Below, in pieces: positions 1 through 8,400 of a stretch of 64,000 bases of DNA; within the stretch, counting starts at the first letter, position 1, and each line of letters begins with the position of its first letter. The notes beneath the pieces were generated by a model. The model was not told where the DNA came from. It searched no databases and saw nothing but the letters and a program-made list of their open reading frames with translations. This DNA comes from Chitinophaga pinensis (GTDB lineage Bacteria; Bacteroidota; Bacteroidia; 2-12-FULL-35-15), in the NCBI GenBank assembly GCA_945885475.1, contig CAMCYR010000005.1, forward strand, positions 44,909-108,908, written 5' to 3'. The position numbers were made by a program, and so were the translations under genes.

Positions 1-432
1 ATTCCTGTCATTAATATTATTGAACTCGGAATTTTACGTGAAGTAAAGTTTGAAAATGAGCTGTGTATCGTTGTGATTACTCCAACTTATACCGGTTGTC
101 CGGCAATGAAAGTAATTGAGGACGACATCCGCATTAAATTAAAAGAAATTGGAATTGATAAGGTGAAAGTAGAGTTGGTTTTGTCACCTGCTTGGACAAC
201 CGATTGGATTTCTGATGTTGCTAAAGAAAAGTTAAGAGCATACGGAATTGCGCCGCCAGATCATTCTTCAGTAGATAAAAAAGTACTACTTGGTAAAGCT
301 CGTGATTTAAAATGCCCGCTTTGTGGCTCCATTCATACAGAAATGATTTCTCAATTTGGTTCAACAGCCTGTAAGGCTTTGTTTCGTTGCCTCGACTGCA
401 AAGAACCTTTCGATTATTTTAAATGCTTGTAA
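1..432 (+). CDS. paaD: PaaD-like phenylacetyl-CoA epoxidase accessory protein (5' end outside window)
   Basis: The reading frame is open from base 1 and the protein clearly begins upstream, so this is the C-terminal ~143 residues of a protein that is usually about 160-170 long. The N-terminal part is a MIP18/DUF59 fold with the PTYTGCPAM signature. The C-terminus carries two CxxC pairs (CPLCG and CLDCK), the zinc/iron-binding tail that distinguishes PaaD from other DUF59 proteins. PaaD is thought to help mature the di-iron phenylacetyl-CoA 1,2-epoxidase PaaABC; those genes would be expected just upstream, outside the window. paaG follows after 30 bases on the same strand. An internal GTG at 73 lies inside the DUF59 domain and is not the true start. 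Confidence 0.9.
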   Translation: MPVINIIELGILREVKFENELCIVVITPTYTGCPAMKVIEDDIRIKLKEIGIDKVKVELVLSPAWTTDWISDVAKEKLRAYGIAPPDHSSVDKKVLLGKARDLKCPLCGSIHTEMISQFGSTACKALFRCLDCKEPFDYFKCL

Positions 433-462
433 TTTTTTATCTTTACATAAATACAAATTTAT

Positions 463-1239
463 ATGACATTTATTAAATCAGAAACCGATGGCAATGTTTT
501 AAAAATAACATTGAATCGGCCAGATAAATTCAATAGTTTTAATCGTGAAATGGCTTTGGCTCTGCAGGATGCGCTCGATAAAGCAGCTATTGATAAATCG
601 ATTCGTGCAGTATTATTAACTGGAGAAGGAAAAGCATTTTGTGCGGGACAGGATTTGTCGGAAGCAATAGATGCAAATGGTCCTGGTATCGAAAAAATTG
701 TTCGTGAACATTACAATCCAATTATTTTAAAGATAAGAAAACTTGAAAAACCAGTTGTTTGTGCAGTGAATGGTGTTGCAGCCGGAGCGGGGGCAAACAT
801 TGCCTTGGCTTGTGATGTTGTAATTGCTGCTGCGTCAGTTTCATTTATTCAAGCATTTAGTAAAATTGGATTGATTCCAGATAGTGGTGGAACATTTTTT
901 CTTCCTCGATTAATTGGTTTTGGAAAAGCATCTGCATTGATGATGTTAGGAGATAAAGTTTCTGCTACTGATGCAGAAAGAATGGGAATGATTTATAAAG
1001 TTACTGAAGATACAAATTTGCAAAGTGATGCTATGACTATTTCAAAAACATTAGGCGACATGCCAACAAAGGCCATGGGTTTAACAAAAAGATTACTGAA
1101 TGAGTCCTTGGAAAATACAATTGAAAAACAATTGTCATATGAAGCAGATGTTCAAGTACAAGCTACTTTAACACATGATTATACTGAAGGTGTAAATGCA
1201 TTTTTGGAAAAACGTAAACCAATATTCAAGGGAGAATAA
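463..1239 (+). CDS. paaG: PaaG-type epoxyphenylacetyl-CoA isomerase (crotonase family)
   Basis: A 258-residue crotonase-fold protein. The oxyanion-hole loops are visible (AFCAGQDL near residue 60 and NGVAAGAGANIAL near 103). The catalytic region reads GLIPDSGG, with Asp about 140 where true enoyl-CoA hydratases have Glu; this Asp is the hallmark of PaaG, which converts ring 1,2-epoxyphenylacetyl-CoA to oxepin-CoA. It lies between paaD and paaH (3-base gap to paaH), so it is almost surely co-transcribed with them. A general enoyl-CoA hydratase is the alternative, but the missing Glu pair and the neighbours favour PaaG. Confidence 0.9.
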   Translation: MTFIKSETDGNVLKITLNRPDKFNSFNREMALALQDALDKAAIDKSIRAVLLTGEGKAFCAGQDLSEAIDANGPGIEKIVREHYNPIILKIRKLEKPVVCAVNGVAAGAGANIALACDVVIAAASVSFIQAFSKIGLIPDSGGTFFLPRLIGFGKASALMMLGDKVSATDAERMGMIYKVTEDTNLQSDAMTISKTLGDMPTKAMGLTKRLLNESLENTIEKQLSYEADVQVQATLTHDYTEGVNAFLEKRKPIFKGE

Positions 1240-1242
1240 TTT

Positions 1243-2403
1243 ATGATACAAATAGGAATAATTGGATCTGGTGCAATGGGCGCTGGAATTGCACAAGTAG
1301 CTGCTACTGCTGGTCATAGTGTAATTGTATACGATAACAATCAAGCAGCTTTGGAAAAAGCAAAAGCAAATTTAGATTCTACTCTAAAAAAATTGCTTGA
1401 GAAACATAAACTCACAGAGGAGAAGGCAAAATCTATTTTAGCAAACACTCAGTTTGTAAACGATTTAAATCAATTTACAAATTGTGGATTAATTATTGAA
1501 GCGATCATCGAGAACATTGATGTAAAACAAAAATTATTTTCTGATTTAGAAGCAATTGTTTCTTCGGATTGTATTTTAGCTTCTAACACATCTTCTTTAT
1601 CCATTGCATCCATTGCATCATCTTGTAAAAAAGCGGAACGTGTAATCGGAATTCATTTTTTTAATCCCGCTCCCTTAATGCCATTGGTGGAAATTATTCC
1701 GGGAATTCTTACGGATGATACTGTTGTAAAAGAATGCAGAGCATTGATCGACAGCTGGGGGAAAATAACTGTACTTACAAAGGATACTCCCGGATTTATT
1801 GTCAATAGAGTGGCTCGTTCTTTTTATGGTGAGTCTATTCGTATCTATGAAGAAGGCATGGCTGATTTTGCTACCATCGATTGGGCTTTAAAAACTTACG
1901 GTGGATTTAAAATGGGTCCATTCGAACTGATGGATTTTATTGGTAACGATATTAATTTTAAAGTAACAGAAAGTGTATGGACACAATTCTTCTTTGAACA
2001 ACGGTTCAAACCATCTCTCACTCAAAAACGATTGTTCGAAGCAAAATTATACGGAAGAAAATCGGGGAGAGGATATTATAATTATGCGGAAGGTGTTGAA
2101 ATGCCTCAGCCGAAACAAGACGAAACGCTCGGGAAATATATTTTTAATCGTGTAATCTGCATGCTTATCAATGAGGCCATTGACTCGCTTTATCTCCAGC
2201 TGGCAACTAAAGAAGATCTTGATCTGGCGATGACAAAAGGTGTAAATTATCCGAAAGGATTGTTGAAGTGGGCAGATGAAATCGGCTTGAAAAATGTGTA
2301 TACTTCTTTGGATGTGTTGTATGAATTGTATAATGAAGACCGCTATCGTCCTTCAATATTGCTGAAGATGATGGTGCGTGATGAAAAGAAGTTCTATTTT
2401 TAA
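1243..2403 (+). CDS. paaH: 3-hydroxyacyl-CoA dehydrogenase, PaaH-type
   Basis: A 386-residue NAD-dependent 3-hydroxyacyl-CoA dehydrogenase. The N-terminus has the Rossmann motif GSGAMGAG (residues 8-15), followed by an acidic residue in VIVYDNN. The catalytic His is in GIHFFNPAP and the hinge motif is KDTPGFIVNR; two C-terminal helical domains follow. In the phenylacetate route PaaH oxidises 3-hydroxyadipyl-CoA. The protein is shorter than the ~475-residue E. coli PaaH and lacks its extra C-terminal extension, like the single-length homologues of other phyla. It is the last gene of the forward paa run; a short hairpin follows and the convergent signalling operon begins. Confidence 0.88.
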   Translation: MIQIGIIGSGAMGAGIAQVAATAGHSVIVYDNNQAALEKAKANLDSTLKKLLEKHKLTEEKAKSILANTQFVNDLNQFTNCGLIIEAIIENIDVKQKLFSDLEAIVSSDCILASNTSSLSIASIASSCKKAERVIGIHFFNPAPLMPLVEIIPGILTDDTVVKECRALIDSWGKITVLTKDTPGFIVNRVARSFYGESIRIYEEGMADFATIDWALKTYGGFKMGPFELMDFIGNDINFKVTESVWTQFFFEQRFKPSLTQKRLFEAKLYGRKSGRGYYNYAEGVEMPQPKQDETLGKYIFNRVICMLINEAIDSLYLQLATKEDLDLAMTKGVNYPKGLLKWADEIGLKNVYTSLDVLYELYNEDRYRPSILLKMMVRDEKKFYF

Positions 2404-2414
2404 ATAGCGTAAGC

Positions 2415-2437
2415 AAAGCATTAAATTAAGATGCTTT
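2415..2437. terminator. Weak hairpin between convergent genes
   Basis: A 7-bp stem (aaagcat / atgcttt) with a 9-base loop follows the paaH stop and is followed by a T-rich stretch. It lies between paaH and the convergent CheB fusion gene, so it could serve as a weak bidirectional terminator. Confidence 0.4.
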
Positions 2438-2481
2438 TTATATTTATTTTAAAATTAAACTGTCAAGTGAATTTAGCTGCA

Positions 2482-4308
2482 CTATAATTTAATTCCCATA
2501 ATTAGTATATCATCAATTTGTTCGTAATCTGATTTCCATGTGAGAATAGAATTTTCAATAATTTCTTTTTGATCTGCCATAGGTAGCGTTGAACAAGATG
2601 ATATTAATTGAATAAGGCGCTTTGTCATAAACTTTTTATTATTTGGTCCTCCAAATTGATCAACAATTCCATCTGAATAAAGATAAATTTGAATGTCTTC
2701 CTCTAAATAAAATTCATTTAATGCAAACTCATAATTTTCGGAAATATTTCCACTGATGCCACACGAAGAAGATTTTATAGTATTTATGGTACCTTGACTA
2801 GCTATAATAAGAGGCCTTCCAGCACCTGCATATTGCAGTTTTTTTTCTTTTTTATGATAGGTGCAAACAGCTAATTCTAAACCATCTTCAATGGTAATAT
2901 TTGAAAATTCATTTCTAAATGTTTTTCTGAATTCCATCACCATAGAAGTCAATATTAAATTTGGAGTCAATATTTTTTTTGTATCAATAATATTATGAAT
3001 AATATTCGAACTAATCATACTCATCATAGCTCCAGGAACACCATGGCCAGTGCAATCTCCACATATAATAATTATTTCATTTCCAAGTTCTTTAATAAAA
3101 TAAAAATCTCCTCCAATGGATTCTTTCGGTCGAAAAATGACAAAGTTTTCTTTAAATAAGGCATTAATTACTTCTACTTTTGGCAAAATTGCATGTTGTA
3201 TATTTTGAGCGTAACGTAAGCTAGCCGAAAAATCGCTATTAACTTCTTTAAGCGAAGAATGTTCTTCTTTAATTGCTCTAATAGCTTTTTTACTTTCTTT
3301 ATGTTTTAAACTTAATTTTACACATAATTTCAGTTTTGCTTTTATAAGAGGAGGATCAACTGGTTTTGCTAAAAAATCTATGGCGCCCGTATCCATTCCT
3401 TGTAAAACCTTTTCTTTATCTGATCCTAATGCCGAAAGAAAAATGATAGGAATATGTTTAGTAAAATCATTTTGACTCAGAATATGTGCCACTTCAAAAC
3501 CATCCATTTTTGGCATTTGAACATCAAGAACGATACAATCATACTGCTCTTTCATTGCCATCTCTATTGCTAGAGGGCCAGAATTTGCTTGGTGTATACT
3601 ATAGCCTTCTAATTTTAATACAGCGTTTAAGGAAAATAGATTATCCTCCAAATCATCTACAATTAAAATTGTTGGCATACTAATATTTAGTTCTTCGCCA
3701 TGCTTTATTTGACTAATATATTGCTTTATGGGATATTTTGCAGCTTCTAAGAGCATACCCATAATTTCGGGAATATCAGCAATTACATCCGGGCTAAATA
3801 AATTTATAGCAGACATTGGCATGATTGCAACAGTTGCAGATTCTGGCGATTGAACTATTGCTAAACCTCCTTTATCCTGTATTATTTTTAAACTCTTAGC
3901 TCCGTCAGAATTTGCGCCTGAAAGCAAAATAGCAATACAACGATTACCAAAAGCATTTGCAAAGCATTCAAAAGTTAGATCAATACTTGGTCTTGAGAAA
4001 TTTATTTTTTCAGAATAATCTAAAGTAAATAACCCAGTATCATCAACAAGCAAATGGTAATCGCCTGGCGCAATATAAATATGCCCCTGTTTAAGTTGCA
4101 TTTTATCTTGTATTTCAACAACGGGAATATTTGTACTCTGATTTAAAACAGCTTCTAAATGATTCTCTGCGCTGTTTTTTCGATGGAGAACTAAGATAAT
4201 TGCAAAAGGGTAATTTGCAGGGATAAATGGAAGTATATTCATAATTACTTCAATACTTCCTGCGGAACCACCCAATATGATTACACCTTCTTTTTCCATG
4301 TTTTCCAT
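2482..4308 (-). CDS. cheB: CheB methylesterase - receiver - SpoIIE/PP2C phosphatase fusion
   Basis: This 608-residue protein joins three signalling domains. Residues ~7-190 are a CheB methylesterase with all three triad residues (Ser15 in GGSAGS, His42 in VLHR, Asp135 in SGANSDG). Residues ~212-340 are a receiver with the acidic pair in ILIVDD, acceptor Asp in IVLDVQMP and Lys in AKPVDPP. After a short coiled region, residues ~370-608 form a SpoIIE-type PPM phosphatase with metal-ligand motifs IGGDF, GDCTGHG, YSDGIVDQ and a final DDILIM. Classical CheB has its receiver at the N-terminus; here the esterase comes first and an RsbU/SpoIIE-like output is appended. The start overlaps cheR by 28 bases (Met4 would reduce this to 19), implying coupled translation. 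No MCP target and no STAS-domain phosphatase substrate is encoded nearby. Confidence 0.9.
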   Translation of the reverse strand: MENMEKEGVIILGGSAGSIEVIMNILPFIPANYPFAIILVLHRKNSAENHLEAVLNQSTNIPVVEIQDKMQLKQGHIYIAPGDYHLLVDDTGLFTLDYSEKINFSRPSIDLTFECFANAFGNRCIAILLSGANSDGAKSLKIIQDKGGLAIVQSPESATVAIMPMSAINLFSPDVIADIPEIMGMLLEAAKYPIKQYISQIKHGEELNISMPTILIVDDLEDNLFSLNAVLKLEGYSIHQANSGPLAIEMAMKEQYDCIVLDVQMPKMDGFEVAHILSQNDFTKHIPIIFLSALGSDKEKVLQGMDTGAIDFLAKPVDPPLIKAKLKLCVKLSLKHKESKKAIRAIKEEHSSLKEVNSDFSASLRYAQNIQHAILPKVEVINALFKENFVIFRPKESIGGDFYFIKELGNEIIIICGDCTGHGVPGAMMSMISSNIIHNIIDTKKILTPNLILTSMVMEFRKTFRNEFSNITIEDGLELAVCTYHKKEKKLQYAGAGRPLIIASQGTINTIKSSSCGISGNISENYEFALNEFYLEEDIQIYLYSDGIVDQFGGPNNKKFMTKRLIQLISSCSTLPMADQKEIIENSILTWKSDYEQIDDILIMGIKL

Positions 4309-5114
4309 TTGGCGTTTATAACTTGCATCTTACTTTCAATTGGTGAAAACAGCAATGTTTCTTTTGATCCGATTGCTAACATTCCTTTTTTAGTAAGGCT
4401 ATTATAAAATAGTTGCAGTACTTTATCTTGCAGCGATTTATTAAAATATATTAATACATTTCTGCAGATTATTAGATCAAATTGGTTAAATGCGTTATCT
4501 GAAACTAAATTATGAGTGCTGAAGATGATTTTAGATTTTAATTCATCATTCATCAATACTTCACCATTTAATACTGTATAATAATCCGATAGGTTTTTAT
4601 TCCCTCCACTTTCTCTATAATTATTCTCATTTTCCTTAAATGAGTCTAAATTATATTTGCCAGATTTAGCAACATCTAATACTGTTTGATTTATATCTGT
4701 TGCATAAATAATACTTTTATCCAACAAATTATATTCTTTAAGTAATATGGCCATTGAGTAAACCTCTTCACCTGTAGAACATCCAGCATGCCAAATTTTA
4801 ATTACTGGCAACTTATTTAATTGAGATACTAATTCATTTCTAATTGAAGCAAAAAAACTAGGATCTCTAAATATTTCAGTAACATTTACTGTCAACTCTT
4901 CGATTAAATTGTTAACCATCGCAGAGTCATTAATTAAATCTTGCAACAATTGCTTGAAGTCAGAAATTTTATTTACATCAATATAACGTTGAACTCTTCT
5001 TTGCAAAGATTGCTTTGAATAATCAGAAAAATCATAGCCACTATAATCGTTGATGAGAATAATAATTTCATCTAACTCATTATCTCCAATTTTAATAATT
5101 GAGTTTGATGTCAT
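4281..5114 (-). CDS. cheR: CheR-type protein-glutamate methyltransferase
   Basis: A 277-residue CheR family methyltransferase. An N-terminal helical CheR_N region (residues ~10-75, with QSLQRRVQRYI) is followed by the SAM-binding Rossmann domain, with motif HAGCSTGEEVYS, the acidic YATDIN and the CRNVLIYF motif typical of CheR. CheR methylates glutamate side chains of chemoreceptors. It overlaps the response-regulator gene by 4 bases (ATGA) and the CheB fusion by 28 bases, so methylase and esterase are made together. No chemoreceptor is in the window; the substrate may be the glutamate/glutamine-rich coiled coil of the operon's own kinase, but that is inference. Confidence 0.92.
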   Translation of the reverse strand: MTSNSIIKIGDNELDEIIILINDYSGYDFSDYSKQSLQRRVQRYIDVNKISDFKQLLQDLINDSAMVNNLIEELTVNVTEIFRDPSFFASIRNELVSQLNKLPVIKIWHAGCSTGEEVYSMAILLKEYNLLDKSIIYATDINQTVLDVAKSGKYNLDSFKENENNYRESGGNKNLSDYYTVLNGEVLMNDELKSKIIFSTHNLVSDNAFNQFDLIICRNVLIYFNKSLQDKVLQLFYNSLTKKGMLAIGSKETLLFSPIESKMQVINAKWKTWKKKV

Positions 5115-5488
5115 CCTTTATTTATTAGGTATTTTATTTTATTAATTAACACATCAATATCAATGGGTTTCGTGCAATAATCATCAGCACCGGCCTCAAT
5201 GCAGCGTTCCATGTCCCCCTTCATAGCTAATGCAGTTAATGCAATTACTTTATTATTTTTCAGCTGATCATCTTTTCGCAATATTCCTAAAGTTTCAAAA
5301 CCATCCATCACAGGCATCATCATGTCTAATAAGACAACATCTACTTCTATTTGTCGTAATTTTTCAAGACACTCTTTTCCATCTGAAGCAGTTTCAACTA
5401 TAATCTTTTTTGCTTTAAGATATGCTTTTAAGGCAAAAATATTGCGCTCATCATCATCAACCAACAGAACTTTTATTTGATCAGTCAT
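5111..5488 (-). CDS. Single-domain response regulator (CheY-like)
   Basis: A 125-residue stand-alone receiver domain. It contains VLLVDDDE (acidic pocket), the phosphoacceptor Asp in VLLDMMMP, the conserved Thr in ALTALA and the Lys in CTKPID. There is no output domain. It starts 2 bases after the hybrid kinase ends and its stop overlaps the cheR start, so it is the second gene of the operon. The sequence resembles phosphorelay shuttle receivers (MDGFETL, AGADDYCTKP) more than flagellar CheY, and no flagellar genes are seen. It probably takes phosphate from the hybrid kinase or competes with the kinase's own receivers. Confidence 0.92.
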   Translation of the reverse strand: MTDQIKVLLVDDDERNIFALKAYLKAKKIIVETASDGKECLEKLRQIEVDVVLLDMMMPVMDGFETLGILRKDDQLKNNKVIALTALAMKGDMERCIEAGADDYCTKPIDIDVLINKIKYLINKG

Positions 5489-5490
5489 AA

Positions 5491-8400
5491 TTATTTATTT
5501 TTTTCACTATTTAAAATCCAAATTTTAATTAATGAAATTAGTAAATCAGCATCAATAGGTTTTGATGCATAATCCGAAGCGCCACTATTAATGCATTTTT
5601 CTCGTTCATCAGCTTGTGTTTTTGCAGTTAAGGATACAATCGGAATGTTTTTTCCATTATCTAGTTTCCTTATTTTCTTAATTGCTTCGTAGCCATCCAT
5701 TTCAGGCATCATCACATCCATTAAAATTAGCGCAATATCATGGTTTTTTGTCCATACATCAATTGCTTCTTTCCCATTAGTTGCGTGTATAACCTCTGCC
5801 TTTTGAGCTTCTAAAATTTTACTAATCGAAAATCTATTTTCTGCATCGTCGTCCACCAATAAAATTTTCTTGTTCTCTAAAGTTTTCGCAGAAATAATTG
5901 CCGGTCGCATTTTAATCGTCTGATCTTTTTTAGTGATGTAATGCAGAAAAAGCGACATCTCCTCAATGATACTAGAATAGGTTTTTACTATTTTTAATAT
6001 GAAAAAATCGCTAAATTGATTAATTTTTTTAACATCTAAAGTAGATAAGTAGGTGTTACTTAGTACTATTACCGGCATTAATGTAGTGGGTACAACTTTT
6101 GTTAATTTTTCTAATAAATTTGGTATTTTTGATTTTCGAGAATCTATATCAATAATGATTGAATCGAATCCATTATCCCAAATAGATGGGTCAATTTCAT
6201 GATCTGGTATAAATGAAATAATTTCGATTTGACGTTCTTTTAAAAAAGCTGTCATTGCCAAAGCGTGCTCTTTTTTATCGGAGAATAAAGCAATTTTCCC
6301 GGTTTTTTTTGATGCAATTTCCTCGAGTGAGCGAAATACATTTTGTATATTGTCCTCAGAGAAAGGTTTGCTCGTAAAATCTATAGCGCCAGATTCTCTG
6401 ATAGTTTTTATATCTAAATCATTAGATGAAGTAATATGAACCGGAATGTGTTTAGTTTCGGCAAAGTCCTTTAATTCTTTTAACACTTCCCAACCACTTT
6501 TTTTAGGAAGGTGCAAGTCTAAAATAATGCCAAGGGGAATATGTTTTTTAGCCAATTCAACAGCTTCGTTACCATTAACTGCTATCAGTACTTTATATCC
6601 TCGGCTTTTTGCAGAATTTTGTATGATTTTTACAAATAAAATATCATCCTCAACAATTAAAATAGTTTTATCTCCATTCTTTATGTCATGTCTATCATCT
6701 TCTACTAAAATAGCGTTCTCAGCTTGGTTTTCTGCAGATAAATCAGGTGCTATTGCATTATTTAAAGTAGAGCTATTTTTTTTAGTTTGTTTTTTTAAAT
6801 GTTCAATCGAATAATTAGCTGGTATTATAATTGTAAAATTACTACCAACTCCGACCTCACTTTCCAAAGTAATTTCTCCACCTAATAAATGTGCAATTTC
6901 TTTGCTGATAGAAAGTCCTAAACCGGTTCCACCATATTTACGTTTTGTTGAACCATCAGCTTGCTGAAACGCTTCAAAAACCAAGGCTTGTTTATCTTTA
7001 GGAATACCAATTCCTGTATCAACCACCGAAAACGAAATCATATCCTGTTTTAAATTATATGAAATAGTAAGATCGACTTTTCCTTTTGCGCTAAATTTAA
7101 ATGCGTTCGACAATAAATTTTTCACAACCTGATCAAGTCGCATTTTATCCGTGTACATACTTTCTGGACAATCTGCATTTACAAGCACCTTAAATTCAAT
7201 TTGCTTATCTTTTGCAATTGGATTAAATAAAGATTGAATATCGCCTGCAAATTTATTTACATCCAAAGTTTCGGCATTAACGTCCATTTTTCCGGACTCA
7301 ATTTTAGATAAATCTAAAATATCATTAATCAATTCTAATAAGCTATTTCCTGCTTTATTAATAACAGCTGAATATTCTATTTGATCTTCACTTAAATTAT
7401 CCTCTAAATTATCTTTGAGTAATTTACTTAGCAATAGTATTGAATTAAGCGGGGTTCTTAATTCGTGACTCATATTAGCTAAAAACTCCGACTTGTATTT
7501 ACTGCTTAAAGATAGTTGATCTGCTTTTCGTTTCAAATCGGTTGTAGCAGCAACTAATAAGTTATTTTTTTCGTTAAAGGCATGATTTTTTTCCTCAACC
7601 AACTTTGTTTTTTCTTCTAATTCTTTATTGCTTTGCATCAACTCTTCCTGCTGTACGCGCAATTCTTCGTCAGACGCTTGTAATTTTTGTGTTTGTGCTT
7701 CTAATTCCGTGTTAGATTCTTCTAATTCTCTTTGCGAAGCAAGTAATAATTCTGTTTGTATTTTTAGAGCTTCACTTTCTTTTTGCTTTGTAATATCAAA
7801 CCGAATAGCTACATACTTTTCTATTTTTCCATCTTTATTTTTAAATGGCAAAATAGTGGTTTCTACCCAATAATACTTCCCAGTTTTACTAATGTTTAAT
7901 ATTTCGCCTTGCCACATTAAACCCGTGCTAATGGCTTTCCACATGCCTTTGAATAAACCATCGGGTTGTTTGCCTGATTTTAAAATGCGGTGATTTTTAC
8001 CTATCAATTCTTCTCTGGAGTATTCGGAAATTGTACAGAAAAAATCATTCACAAAAGTGATATTTCCATCGGCATCGGCTTCAGAAACAATTGCTGCTTT
8101 ATTAAGAGCCCCAACTTGTTGATTTAAATTGAGTGTTGTAACTTCAAGTTGCTTTTTTAACGCTTCACTTTCTTTTTGTTTAGTGATATCAAAACGAAGG
8201 GCTACATATTTTTCTATTTTGCCATCTTTATTTTTAAATGGCATAATGGTTGTTTGCACCCAATAGTATTTACCATTTTTACTTATATTAAGTATTTCTC
8301 CTTGCCACATTAAACCTGTACTAATAGCCTTCCACATCCCAACAAAAATACCATTGGGTTGCTTTCCCGATTTTAAAATACGATGGTTTTGACCAATTAA

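Noticed and set aside
6446..6814. Plus-strand frame inside the hybrid kinase gene
   Set aside because: Overlaps the conserved receiver 1 coding sequence; composition explained by the opposite strand.
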